Source of the DNA: Deltaproteobacteria bacterium
Lineage (GTDB): Bacteria; Myxococcota_A; UBA796; UBA2385
DNA length: 32,209 nucleotides
Direction: 5' to 3'
NCBI GenBank assembly: GCA_016792625.1
Contig: JAEUKK010000059.1
Coordinates: 1-32,209, forward strand
The position numbers and the translations under genes are program-made. The notes beneath the pieces were generated by a model. That model had not been told where the DNA came from, ran no database searches, and worked only from the letters and a program-made list of their open reading frames with translations. Each line of letters starts with the position of its first letter. Within the stretch, counting starts at the first letter, position 1. This document shows, in pieces, positions 7,617-15,272 of this stretch.

Positions 7617-8353
7617 GGGGTCTCCAGGTCTGCGGCGCAGCGGAAGCCCAGCGTGCGGGTGGTCATCTCCCCCCGCAGCGAAGACCGCCAGGCCACCCGC
7701 ATGAAGTTGGCGTAGTCACGCACATCTTGGGCCGAGATCGCGCCCACGCCACAGAAGCGCGCCTTGTCCTCTTCGCCGCCCTCGCGGGCGTCTCCGGCGA
7801 CCAGCGCGTTGTTGAAGTCTTCGACCCACTCCCAGACGAGGCCGTGCATGTCCCAGACCCCCCACGCGTTGTTCCTGCCGGCGCGGACGGGGCCGAGCGG
7901 GGCGGTGGCCGGCGCGGAGTACCAAGCCAAGATCTCGGCCAGCCATGCGGGATCGGCGCTTGCGTCGCGCTGGGTGGGCGAGGCGCGCGCGACGAGCTCC
8001 CACTCATCTTCGGTGGGCAGGCGCCGCCCGGCGGCCGCGCAGTAGGCACGGGCCGCGTACCAGCTCACCTCAGTGACCGGGCGATCATCGGCGGGGCGGT
8101 TGACCTTCCACGCGCCGAGGTAGCCCCGATCAGCCAGCACAGCGGGGGGCACGCCCGGGGCCCACCGGGGCTGCACGCGCACGAAGGTGGCGTACTGACC
8201 GACGGTCACCGGGTGGGCCTCGAGCAGAAAGGGGGCGACCTCCACCACGGGCTGCTCAGGGTCGGCCGGGTAGAGCGGGCGGTAGGTCCCGCCCGGGATC
8301 TCCACGAGAGCCGTCAGCGCGAGGCCCGCGGCGATGGTCTGCCCCGCGCCCAT
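7613..8353 (-). CDS. nirV: NirV-like SUMF1/formylglycine-generating-enzyme-domain protein
   Basis: A 246-residue protein of the FGE/SUMF1 fold. Typical landmarks are IPGGTY near the N-terminus, FLLEAHPVTVGQYATFV, PVTEVSWYAARAYCAAAGRR followed by LPTEDEWEL, NAWGVWDMHGLVWEWVEDF, and the C-terminal TLGFRCA. The N-terminus (about residues 1-18) is hydrophobic and may act as an export or anchor segment. In many denitrifiers a nirV gene of this family follows nirK; its reaction is not established, although a role in NirK maturation or function is assumed. Translation is coupled to nirK: the stop and start share one base (TGATG, 8351-8355). Confidence 0.85.
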   Translation of the reverse strand: MGAGQTIAAGLALTALVEIPGGTYRPLYPADPEQPVVEVAPFLLEAHPVTVGQYATFVRVQPRWAPGVPPAVLADRGYLGAWKVNRPADDRPVTEVSWYAARAYCAAAGRRLPTEDEWELVARASPTQRDASADPAWLAEILAWYSAPATAPLGPVRAGRNNAWGVWDMHGLVWEWVEDFNNALVAGDAREGGEEDKARFCGVGAISAQDVRDYANFMRVAWRSSLRGEMTTRTLGFRCAADLETP

Positions 8354-9915
8354 CAGTGCGCCGCTCCGACCGAACGGGGGGTCTCTTTGCGCACCTCGGC
8401 GACCATCGCCGGGCTGACCGCGTCACCCTTGTTCCCCCAGCTGTTTCGTACATAGGTGAGGATGTGCGCCACCTCGTCGTCGTTGAGCTGGCTCATCGGC
8501 GGCATCACCGAGTTGTAAGGCTGGTCGTTGACCGTGACCGGCCCCGACAGACCGTTGAGAACGACCCCAACGCTGCGCCGGGCGTCTGCCATCAGCCAGT
8601 CCGAGCCCGCGAGCGGCGGGAAGACCCCGGCCAAACCCTTTCCGTCGGCTTGGTGGCAGGTCGAGCAGGTTCCAGCGAAGAGACGCTCACCAGCGGCGAT
8701 CTGCTGGTCCAAGGTGAGCGCCCCGGCCGCAGTCGCCGCGGTCGCCGCGGCCACCGGTGCGCCCGTCGCAGCGGCCTTGTCAGCGAGGTAGACCGAGTCG
8801 ACCTCTTTGCCCGAGTAGACGACGAGGTTGTCGCCGCCGGTCACCTTCATCATGCCCACCGCGCCTTTGTTGAAGGCCCGGAACAGGCTGTGGTCGACGA
8901 GCACATAGGTGCCAGGGGCCTCGACGATGTACTCGACGATGGCCGACCCTCCGGCCGGGATCATCGTGGTCTGTACGTTGGTCTGGAAGCGGTCACCGCC
9001 CTCAAAGTAGACCTTGTCGAAGATCTCGCCGATAACGTGAAACGAGCTGACCAGGTTCGGTCCGCCGTTGCCTACATAGATGCGGACGCGCTCGCCGACC
9101 TTGGCCTGCAGCGCATTGTCTCCAACGAGCGCGCCCTCGGCGCCGTTGAACACCACGTAGGTCGCGTTCTCTTCGATTGCCTTTTGCATATCGAAGGGCT
9201 GCAGACCCTTCTCGCGGTACTTGCCCACGGTGTACCAGTCGCCCTGCATAACGTAGTACTCGCGGTCGACCGGGGGCAGGCCGCCCGGAGGCTCGACGAG
9301 GATGAGGCCATACATGCCATTGGCGACATGCATGCCGACCGGGGCGGTCGCGCAGTGGTAGACATAGAGGCCAGGGTTCAAGGCCTGGAAGCTGAACTGC
9401 GAGGCGTGTCCAGGGGCAGTAAACGAGCTCGCCGCGCCGCCGCCCGGCCCGGTCACGGCGTGCAGGTCGATGTTGTGTGGCATCTTGTTGTCGGGGTGGT
9501 TCTGCAGGTGGAACTCGACGTGGTCGCCCTGCCGGATGCGGATGAAGCTGCCGGGGACCGTGCCACCGAAGGTCCAGAATGTGTAGTCGACGCCCTCCGA
9601 GATTGGCATCGTCTTCTCTACAACCTCAAGGTTTACCACAACGTTGGCCGGGGCCGTACGGTTTGTGGGCGGCGGCACCAGGGGCGGTGCGGTCAGCACT
9701 GCCTGGATCGGCGCACCCTGGGGAGCTCCCATCGCGCCGGCGGCGACCTCTGCGGCAGTGTAGATTGTGGGCTCGGCGGGAGTGGTGGCCGCGGGCGCCT
9801 TGCTGGTGGGAGCGCCACAGCTGGCCAGCAGCAGCGCGGCCGACAGAGAGAGGGCGCCGCGCCGCGCGCGGGGCGCAGAGCTGGTGCGACGGACAGTGGG
9901 GGGACGCGGAGGCAT
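8353..9915 (-). CDS. nirK: NirK copper nitrite reductase with C-terminal cytochrome c domain, lipoprotein
   Basis: A 520-residue enzyme reducing nitrite to NO in the periplasm. A lipobox (LLLASC, Cys33) indicates membrane tethering. Two cupredoxin domains carry the full ligand set: type 2/catalytic residues His147, Asp150, His152 (MPHNIDLH), type 1 ligands His187-Cys188 (YHCAT), His196 and Met201, then His293 (SSFHVIG) and His342 (LVDHSLF). Residues about 377-400 form an Ala-rich linker to a cytochrome c domain with CSTCH at 417-421 and a Met ligand in MPPM. NirK-cytochrome c fusions are known in some bacteria (Ralstonia type) and let the haem feed electrons directly to the type 1 copper. AAGGAG lies 5 nt before the ATG. 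It is the second gene of the operon. Confidence 0.96.
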   Translation of the reverse strand: MPPRPPTVRRTSSAPRARRGALSLSAALLLASCGAPTSKAPAATTPAEPTIYTAAEVAAGAMGAPQGAPIQAVLTAPPLVPPPTNRTAPANVVVNLEVVEKTMPISEGVDYTFWTFGGTVPGSFIRIRQGDHVEFHLQNHPDNKMPHNIDLHAVTGPGGGAASSFTAPGHASQFSFQALNPGLYVYHCATAPVGMHVANGMYGLILVEPPGGLPPVDREYYVMQGDWYTVGKYREKGLQPFDMQKAIEENATYVVFNGAEGALVGDNALQAKVGERVRIYVGNGGPNLVSSFHVIGEIFDKVYFEGGDRFQTNVQTTMIPAGGSAIVEYIVEAPGTYVLVDHSLFRAFNKGAVGMMKVTGGDNLVVYSGKEVDSVYLADKAAATGAPVAAATAATAAGALTLDQQIAAGERLFAGTCSTCHQADGKGLAGVFPPLAGSDWLMADARRSVGVVLNGLSGPVTVNDQPYNSVMPPMSQLNDDEVAHILTYVRNSWGNKGDAVSPAMVAEVRKETPRSVGAAH

Positions 9916-10003
9916 CTCGGCTCCTTGGGTGAGGGTCTGAAGTGGAGAGGGATAGGGAGGCAGGAGCTTGGTCGCGGATGCGGGGAGAGACCGTCCGGCC
10001 CGC

Positions 10004-11056
10004 TCAGGCCTGCATCGAAAGGAGCGCGCCCCGCCGGACCCGGGCCTGCCGCAAGCCGACCAGCGCCCAGCTCAGCGCCACCCCAGCGCCCAGGGTGAAG
10101 CTGAGCGCCGCCCAGCCCGCCCAGGGGAGCAGGGCCGGCCCGGCGATGGCGAGGCCAAAGAGCGCCACCACGCAGAGGTATGGCCCGCGCCAGGCGCCGA
10201 GCTCTTGGGGCCAGGCGAGGCCGACGAGCACAGGGCCGAGCGCGGTCACATGCAGGTTGGCGAGGGGAATGGGATACTGTTCGGGGATCAGGCCCGCCGC
10301 GGTCAGCGCCAGCCCAAGACCGACCAATGCCCAGGCGGCCCGCTCTGTGCGGCTGAGGGGGGCGGTCACGCCCGCGCTGCCGAGCATCAAGCCGCAGCCA
10401 GCGAGCCCGAGGCGCCCGAGCGGACCGCCCCCAAAACCGAGGCTGAGGCCAGCCGCGAGCATCAGCGCCGCCCCGAGCGCGCCGATCGGCGCACGCGCCC
10501 CCGCGCGGGCCAGCGCTGCTGGGGCGGCGACCCCGAGCAGCAGCCACGAGAGGAAGCTGCGCACCACGCTCGAGGCCGCGGGGTCCCCCCGGCGGCTGAG
10601 CACGGCGACCGCGGGGATAGCCACGGCCGAGGCGATGACCGCCACCGCGGCCACCGCCCGCCAGTCGCGGCGCAGCAGGTGGCGCAGCCCTGGCGCGGCC
10701 CAGGCCAGCCAGACGGCGAGCACGACCGTGCTGCCCGTGATCGAGACAGCGTTGTAGCCGCTGTGCAGGAATCCCGCGGTCGAGAGCGCCACCGCGGCGG
10801 CGTAGGCCCAGGCGGTGGCCGGGCCGGGCCGCGCGAGGCCGGCCCGCTCGAGGCCGACCCAGGCGAGGGGCAACACGAGGCCGTACCAGGCGAGGTGCTC
10901 GTGCGCGCTGCGCAGCGCGCCGGCACCCGGGCCGGGCACCGGCAGGCCGGCGAGCTGGGCCCGCAGGCTGACCCCCATGCCCAGCGCGCCGACGAAGGAG
11001 GTCGCGAGCAGCGCGGGCAGGGGGTCGAGCAGGGGTGCGGCGAGCGGGCGAGCCAT
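10004..11056 (-). CDS. Polytopic membrane protein, first gene of the nir-nor operon
   Basis: A 350-residue protein with about ten predicted membrane helices. I cannot assign a family with certainty. Conserved-looking histidines sit at helix ends: [13 protein letters not shown] (two His), FLHSGYNAV and [11 protein letters not shown]. His-bearing multi-helix proteins near nir/nor genes include NnrS (a NO-protective membrane protein) and small relatives of haem-copper oxidase subunit I; the AHEHL-type motif is reminiscent of both, but the match is weak. It is followed by nirK after 88 bp and preceded by the promoter region, so it is transcribed first. GAGG lies 4 nt before the ATG. A role in NO tolerance or cofactor supply is inference. 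Confidence 0.75.
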   Translation of the reverse strand: MARPLAAPLLDPLPALLATSFVGALGMGVSLRAQLAGLPVPGPGAGALRSAHEHLAWYGLVLPLAWVGLERAGLARPGPATAWAYAAAVALSTAGFLHSGYNAVSITGSTVVLAVWLAWAAPGLRHLLRRDWRAVAAVAVIASAVAIPAVAVLSRRGDPAASSVVRSFLSWLLLGVAAPAALARAGARAPIGALGAALMLAAGLSLGFGGGPLGRLGLAGCGLMLGSAGVTAPLSRTERAAWALVGLGLALTAAGLIPEQYPIPLANLHVTALGPVLVGLAWPQELGAWRGPYLCVVALFGLAIAGPALLPWAGWAALSFTLGAGVALSWALVGLRQARVRRGALLSMQA

Positions 11057-11109
11057 GGTGCCTCAAGGGGTCAGCGGACCGTGGGGTCGGCTTCGGGCTC
11101 CCTCAGTGC

Positions 11110-11125
11110 ACGGCGCGTGCCAACT
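11110..11125 (-). promoter_or_regulatory. Candidate sigma-54 (-24/-12) promoter of the nir-nor operon
   Basis: On the minus strand TGGCACGCGCCGTGCA matches the sigma-54 consensus TGGCACG-N4-TTGC except for one base in the -12 box, and keeps the exact GG-N10-GC spacing (GG 11124-11123, GC 11112-11111). The expected start is near 11099, giving a leader of about 43 nt to the ATG at 11056. Caution: the site also contains the inverted repeat GCACG-CGC-CGTGC, so part of the match could reflect an operator. Confidence 0.5.
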
Positions 11126-11132
11126 TGATGGA

Positions 11133-11146
11133 TCGAACGATCCGCT
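11133..11146. promoter_or_regulatory. 14-bp palindrome next to the nir-nor promoter
   Basis: GGATCG-AA-CGATCC, perfect 6-bp arms, centred about 40 bp upstream of the inferred start. A near copy of 13 positions (11 identical) lies at 12729-12741 upstream of the hemerythrin gene, suggesting one regulator for both. It could be an operator for the Rrf2 protein or another dimeric factor. Confidence 0.4.
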
Positions 11147-11169
11147 GAGGCTTGGACCGAGACGCCCGC

Positions 11170-11187
11170 GCGCCTGGGCCCAGGCGC
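11170..11187. promoter_or_regulatory. 18-bp perfect palindrome upstream of the nir-nor promoter
   Basis: GCGCCTGGGCCCAGGCGC is its own reverse complement with no central gap. It lies about 71-88 bp before the inferred start, the usual distance for the enhancer site of a sigma-54 activator. A palindrome with no loop suits a protein dimer better than an RNA hairpin. Confidence 0.4.
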
Positions 11188-11219
11188 CGGCCGGACACGC
11201 CTGCAGCGGCCGATGATCT

Positions 11220-11235
11220 GCTGTCCAGCGCTGTC
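11220..11235 (-). promoter_or_regulatory. GACAGC direct repeat with 10-bp period
   Basis: GACAGC occurs twice on the minus strand (11235-11230 and 11225-11220), exactly one helical turn apart, around the palindrome CAGCGCTG. It lies about 120-135 bp upstream of the inferred start. A second activator contact is possible but unproven. Confidence 0.25.
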
Positions 11236-11251
11236 GGCCCTGCGAGGTGGG

Positions 11252-11277
11252 GCGCGCACGGCGCGCGGCCCGCGGCC
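11252..11277. other. Two adjacent hairpins with 3-nt loops after the hemerythrin gene
   Basis: GCGCGC-ACG-GCGCGC (11252-11266) followed directly by GGCC-CGC-GGCC (11267-11277). They lie 58-83 bp downstream of the stop of the minus-strand hemerythrin gene and may act as its terminator; no T-run follows. They have the same 3-nt loop layout as the longer trains at 24.7 and 29.5 kb. Confidence 0.35.
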
Positions 11278-11334
11278 CCCCAGCCCCGCCTGCTGCGCCC
11301 AAGCCCACACCCAGGGCGGGTCAGAAGGCACACC

Positions 11335-12609
11335 TTAGACGACCAAGGCATCCGCTGGGCCGAGCAGGCGCAGGCCGCCGGGCGCGAAGCGCGCCGAAGT
11401 CGAGAGCGGCCGGGTGGGCAGGCCGAGCGCACGCCGGATGGTCCCAGTCAAATCAGCGACCACGCGGGTCTCGGCCGCGAAACGGTGCAGCTGCTCTGCG
11501 GTGGCCCGCTCGTCGTCGTAGTCGGTGCCAGCAATGGCCATGGCGCAGGGCCCGGCCCAAGCGGCGAGCGCGTCAATCACGGCGGACGACTGAAAGCGGT
11601 GCAGCGCCTGCCCGAGCAGGGCAACGCGCAGGCCGTCACGCTCCACCGTCAGGGCAAGGGGCGGGTCAGCGGGTCGGCTTGCGGTGTAGCGGATCCGTCC
11701 CGCTGCGCGCAGGGGGTGGAGGGCTGCCGACGCAGCCTTGCGCAGGGCCTCGGCGGGCGTCGCATAGGGGATCGGGGTGTAGGGCAGCGCACGAACCCGG
11801 AAGCCGCCGAGCTGGACGCCTTCTTCGGCGGCGCCCAGGTCGAGGGCCAACCCTGGCCGACCGAGCCAGCGCAGCAGGCCGGAGTGGGCAGCGAGGGGGC
11901 CGCGGGCCTGTCGGGCGCCCGCGACCCGCTCTTGCTCCGACCAGGTCAGCGCGATCGGCCCGGTCACCTCATCGTGGGGATCAACGTAGAGCACGGCGTC
12001 ACCGAGCTCGACCGCGAGGCCGCTCCAGCCAAGGTGCCGCACGCGCGGGGCCGTCGCCCGCCCGAGACGGGCCGCCCGATGCGCCGCCGTCGGCTCAGCG
12101 GATGGCGTAGGCGATGGAGTCGGCGGGGGCACCGGCAAGGCAGCCGGGGACGGGCCCTGGCCCAAGGCCAGCGCGGCGGGGAAGAGCGCCTCATCTTCGG
12201 TGCGCGCGTGCGCGGCGAGGTCGTCGAGGAGCGCGATCAGGCGGTCGGCGGCCGCGCCGGCGGCGGGGGCAGCCGCGCGCAGCAGCGCCTCAAGTCGGGC
12301 GATCTCAACGTGCTCAGCGCCCATTTGACGGATGGGGCCCATCAGCCCGCAGCCGCCGGGCCCGGCGCCCGCGCAGGTCGCGAAGATCGCGGGGAAGAGG
12401 ATCTGCTCCTCTTTCCAAAGGTGGTCATCCAAAAGGCGGCGCAGGGCGGTGTAGGGCGCGCGCACAGCCTCAGGCGCGACGCGCAGCGCGTCAGCGAGCG
12501 CGGGAAGCTCGCGATGCAGCAGAGCGTGGTGGGTGTCGAGCACGCGCTGCGCGAGGGCAGCGACCGCGGCGGCGTCCAGCGCCAGCGCGACCACGGGAGT
12601 GGCGGTCAT
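11335..12609 (-). CDS. Ric/YtfE-like hemerythrin fused to a degenerate metallo-beta-lactamase-like domain
   Basis: A 424-residue protein. Residues 18-150 form a four-helix di-iron hemerythrin domain close to Ric/YtfE/ScdA: His27/28 (DTHHALLHRELP), His63 and Glu67 (DDHLWKEEQILFP), His100 (GAEHVEI) and His134 and Glu138 (AHARTEDEALFP). The N-terminal Cys domain of YtfE is absent. A Pro-rich linker (152-172) leads to a UlaG-like metallo-beta-lactamase fold: HLGWSGLAVELG, VLYVDPHDE, then DGLRVALLGQ and PGGLRLL. The His-x-His-x-Asp-His metal motif expected after the DP segment is missing (LTWSEQERV instead), so the second domain is probably not a classical hydrolase. Ric proteins repair iron centres damaged by NO, which fits the neighbouring nir-nor operon. 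The ATG at 12609 follows GGAG; the 28-residue upstream extension is not protein-like. Confidence 0.8.
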   Translation of the reverse strand: MTATPVVALALDAAAVAALAQRVLDTHHALLHRELPALADALRVAPEAVRAPYTALRRLLDDHLWKEEQILFPAIFATCAGAGPGGCGLMGPIRQMGAEHVEIARLEALLRAAAPAAGAAADRLIALLDDLAAHARTEDEALFPAALALGQGPSPAALPVPPPTPSPTPSAEPTAAHRAARLGRATAPRVRHLGWSGLAVELGDAVLYVDPHDEVTGPIALTWSEQERVAGARQARGPLAAHSGLLRWLGRPGLALDLGAAEEGVQLGGFRVRALPYTPIPYATPAEALRKAASAALHPLRAAGRIRYTASRPADPPLALTVERDGLRVALLGQALHRFQSSAVIDALAAWAGPCAMAIAGTDYDDERATAEQLHRFAAETRVVADLTGTIRRALGLPTRPLSTSARFAPGGLRLLGPADALVV

Positions 12610-12728
12610 GTAGGAGCTCCGTGGGCCGGGCGAAGGGCCGCGGCCAGCGGGGCTCCTGCAAGGCCCGTGCGCCGGGACGGCGGGGCCGCACACTGGCAGC
12701 TGGATCTACGCCGACTGGGAGTGCCTCT

Positions 12729-12741
12729 GCTCGACCGATCC
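12729..12741. promoter_or_regulatory. Second copy of the nir palindrome-like motif
   Basis: GCTCGACCGATCC, 11 of 13 positions identical to 11134-11146 (GATCGAACGATCC), in the 296-bp gap between the hemerythrin gene and the plus-strand DUF2786 gene. TGGCACG also occurs close by on the minus strand (12760-12754), but without a good -12 box. The rest of this gap (12610-12905) holds no gene I can support. Confidence 0.35.
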
Positions 12742-12905
12742 CACCGAGAACAACGTGCCACAGCGTATGTGGCGGGAGCGTATGAAAATCGAATTCACCG
12801 GGCATCGCCTCTCAGCGCACCCCACCGGCTTTGAAGGCCGGGGCCGGCACCAGCCTGGCACACGCTCCCACCGGCGGGCTATCGCGCCCACGCCGGAGGT
12901 GCCGC

Positions 12906-13604
12906 CTGACTGCCGCCGCCCAAGTCGACGCGCTGCTCGACAAGGTCGAGAAGCTGCTCGCCTTGTCCACCTCGAGCAACGTGCACGAGGCCGCCCAAGC
13001 CGCGGCCCGCGCCCAGGCGCTGATTGAGGCGCACCGCTTAGAGGCCGCGCTGGCCGACCGGCGGGCGGCGGGCGCGCAGGTGGCCGCGCTCGAGGTCGAG
13101 GTGCTCGAGGTGGCCCGGCGCCCCCGGGCCTGGCGGGGCGTGCTGGCCGCTGGGCTCGCCCGCCTGCACTGCTGCCTCTGCTTCTCGGCCGAGGTCGACC
13201 GCGAGGTGGAGCTGCGCCTCGTGGGCCTCGCCGCGGATCGGGCGGCGGTCCGGGCGCTCTTTGGCTGGCTCGCGCCCCGGCTCGAGTGGCTCTCGGCCAC
13301 CCACGGGCCCGGCCGCGACCGGGACTGGCACGACGCCTTCCGGATCGGCGCGGTGGACACCATCCTCACCCGGATGGGCGCCGTCGAAGACGCCCCGGTC
13401 CTCGACGAGGGCGCGCTGGTGCTGCGCGCCGAGCAAGACCGGCGCGCCGCCGCGGTCGACGCGTGGGCCGCCGCGCACCTCCGCGCGGGCCGGGGGCGCG
13501 GCCTGCGGGTCGACCGGGGGGGCCACGCCGCGGGCCGGGCCGCTGCCACCGCGCTGACCCTGCCGGCCGCGGGCGCGCCGGCGCCGCGCCGCCGGCCCCG
13601 CTGA
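12906..13604 (+). CDS. DUF2786-domain protein, probable CTG start
   Basis: A 232-residue protein (start at 12906). Residues 6-45 match DUF2786 (VDALLDKVEKLLALSTSSN then HEAAQAAARAQALIEAHRL), and the following 100 residues form the alpha/beta domain that usually goes with it: RAWRGVLAAGLARLHCCLCF, VGLAADRAAVRALFGWLAPR, and WHDAFRIGAVDTIL. The function of this family is not established; members are common in phages and accessory DNA. The only in-frame ATG is at 12831 and adds 25 low-complexity residues without a ribosome site, whereas a perfect GGAGG stands 6 nt before the CTG at 12906, exactly where the domain begins. The last 40 residues are Ala/Arg-rich. Confidence 0.75.
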   Translation: MTAAAQVDALLDKVEKLLALSTSSNVHEAAQAAARAQALIEAHRLEAALADRRAAGAQVAALEVEVLEVARRPRAWRGVLAAGLARLHCCLCFSAEVDREVELRLVGLAADRAAVRALFGWLAPRLEWLSATHGPGRDRDWHDAFRIGAVDTILTRMGAVEDAPVLDEGALVLRAEQDRRAAAVDAWAAAHLRAGRGRGLRVDRGGHAAGRAAATALTLPAAGAPAPRRRPR

Positions 13605-13800
13605 GCGCCTGGCGCGCCGACCCGCGCCCAGACGCCCGCGCAGAGACCGACGGGGTGTTCCAGCCGGATAAACGCCCGTGCACGGGGAGAAGGCCCCCCT
13701 GAGCAGCGCCGGGGAGATAATGCGCCTCCCCCCGCCAGCCGAAGCCCACGAGCGGCGCTCCGCCCCACGCCGCGCGCCCCCTCCCGCCCCACGGTGGTCC

Positions 13801-14355
13801 ATGCCGTTGCCCGCCGAGCGCCTGCCGGCGCTCCTCCGCGACCTGGTCACCGAGCTGTCGCGCTTGCTCACCCAGCTCGACCGCGCGCCCTCGGCGGCGG
13901 CGCGCGGCGCGTTTGACCCCGAGGGCCTCCGCGCGCTCGAGGCCGTGCTCGGGGCGGCGCCCGAGGCGCGCGCCGAGGTGGTGCTGGATCAGGCGCTCAT
14001 CCTCCGGGCGCTGAGCCTTCGGGTCAGCGCGAGCGGGGCCGACGGTCCGCCCGCCCCGGGGGTCGCCCTGCCCGGGGCGCCGGCCGCCGCAGCCGGGGTC
14101 GCGGCGGCGCAGGCCGCGGTCGCCGCGGTCGAGGTGGATCTGGGCGAGGGCCGCGCGGCCCCGGCGGTCGACCTCGATGCCCTGCTGGTCGACGCCTTCG
14201 CGCTCATGGCCGGGGTGCTCGGCCTCTGCGCGGCCCACGCGGGCGCCCTGCGCGCGGTCGACGAGGGCCCGCTGCGCTGGCTGCTCGCCGGGGGCGCGCG
14301 CCTCCGCGACGGGCGCGGCTGGCGGGCGCGGCCGCCCGCCGAGCGCTGGACTTAG
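13801..14355 (+). CDS. Hypothetical Ala/Leu-rich protein
   Basis: No family is recognised. The likely product has 184 residues: an N-terminal helical part (LPALLRDLVTELSRLLTQLD), a second helix (RAEVVLDQALILRALSLRV), an Ala/Pro/Gly linker, and a hydrophobic helix near the C-terminus (FALMAGVLGLCAAHAGAL). The ATG at 13801 is chosen because the ordered part begins there; an in-frame ATG at 13720 has GGGGAG 3 nt upstream and would add 27 low-complexity residues. Its TAG stop overlaps the stop of the opposing LysR gene. Codon use is like that of neighbouring genes. It might be co-transcribed with the DUF2786 gene 196 bp upstream. Confidence 0.5.
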   Translation: MPLPAERLPALLRDLVTELSRLLTQLDRAPSAAARGAFDPEGLRALEAVLGAAPEARAEVVLDQALILRALSLRVSASGADGPPAPGVALPGAPAAAAGVAAAQAAVAAVEVDLGEGRAAPAVDLDALLVDAFALMAGVLGLCAAHAGALRAVDEGPLRWLLAGGARLRDGRGWRARPPAERWT

Positions 14356-15227
14356 GCCGGGGGCGCGCCGTCCGCCGCGGCGAGCAGGGCCGCTGCGGCC
14401 ACCACCCGGTCCACGTGCGCCGTGCCCCGCAGCACGGCGGGCACCCAGGCGTGCAGGGCCCGCCGCCGCCCGAGCTGCTCGGGCAGCACGGGAAGGAGGC
14501 CCCCCGCCACGGCCGCAGGCATCCAGCCCACGCCGAAGCCGCCCCGCACGAGATCGGCGACCAACGCGGGATCGGCGCTCTGGACCGCGCAGCGCAGGCG
14601 CAGCGGCGCGCCGGTCCGCTGGTGCCAGCTGGGCTCCTCCTCCTCGGCGCCCCAGTGGGCTAGGGGCAGCTCGACCAGCTCGTCCACCCGCCGCGGCGGC
14701 CCGTGGACCGCGGCTAGCGCTGGGCTGATGAAGGCCCCCTCGTCCAGCCGGCCGAGCCGCAGGCGCACGAGGTCATCGGCGGGGGCCTCGTCCCCGAGGC
14801 TCAGCGCCACGTCCAGATCGTCGAGCAGCTGCGCCCAGGGCTTGTCGCGGCGCAGCAGGCGCAGCTCGAGGCCCGGCGTCGCGCTCACCAGCGCGGCGAC
14901 CAGCGGAGCCAGGGCGCACGCGGGCACCCCCGGCCCGAGCCCGAGGCGCAGGGGCCGGAGCTGGGCCGAGGCAGAGCCCGCCGCCCGCTGCAGCATCGCC
15001 GTGTGGCGCTCGAGCAGGGGGCGGCCGCGCTGGGCCAGGGCCTCGCCCGGCGCGGTGAGCACCACCCCGGTCGACCCGCGGGCAAAGAGGGGGGCGCCCA
15101 CCCGCGCCTCGAGCTCGGCGAGGCGGCGGCGCAGGCTGGCCCGGGGCTGGCCGAGCCGGCGGGCGGCGGCCGAGGGCGAGCCGGCGTCGAGGATGGCGAA
15201 AAAGGCGCGCAGCTCATCGAGGTCCAT
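14352..15227 (-). CDS. LysR-family transcription regulator (first of a tandem pair)
   Basis: A 291-residue LysR protein: winged helix-turn-helix at residues 1-60 (MDLDELRAFFAILDAGSPSA, ARRLGQPRASLRRRLAELE), linker helix, and a periplasmic-binding-like effector domain (DLDVALSLGDEA, LVADLVRGGFGVGWMPAAVA). The effector is unknown. GAGGTG is 4 nt before the ATG. It lies 45 bp after the second LysR gene on the same strand, and both could be the tail of the oxidase/sulfotransferase operon. Its TAA stop overlaps the opposing gene's TAG (14352-14355). Confidence 0.92.
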   Translation of the reverse strand: MDLDELRAFFAILDAGSPSAAARRLGQPRASLRRRLAELEARVGAPLFARGSTGVVLTAPGEALAQRGRPLLERHTAMLQRAAGSASAQLRPLRLGLGPGVPACALAPLVAALVSATPGLELRLLRRDKPWAQLLDDLDVALSLGDEAPADDLVRLRLGRLDEGAFISPALAAVHGPPRRVDELVELPLAHWGAEEEEPSWHQRTGAPLRLRCAVQSADPALVADLVRGGFGVGWMPAAVAGGLLPVLPEQLGRRRALHAWVPAVLRGTAHVDRVVAAAALLAAADGAPPA

Positions 15228-15272
15228 GGTTCACCTCGGGCCTGCGGGCGCCGCGCCAGGGGCCAGCTGGGC

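Noticed and set aside
7613..8353. The FGE-fold protein as activator of the sulfatase-like protein at 23276.
   Set aside because: That protein has Thr, not Cys or Ser, at the position to be modified, and the FGE-fold gene is fixed in the nirK operon as a nirV.
11128..11141. TTGAT half of an FNR/DNR box before the nir-nor operon.
   Set aside because: The second half is CGAAC instead of ATCAA at the needed spacing, so only one half-site exists.
12746..12760. A second TGGCACG as a -24 box for the hemerythrin gene.
   Set aside because: The -12 position reads TCTC instead of TTGC, two of four bases wrong; kept only as a comment.
12690..12860. A protein-like plus-strand frame in the gap before the DUF2786 gene.
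   Set aside because: No start with a ribosome site, no recognisable motif, and frames differ in which part looks protein-like; more likely regulatory DNA.
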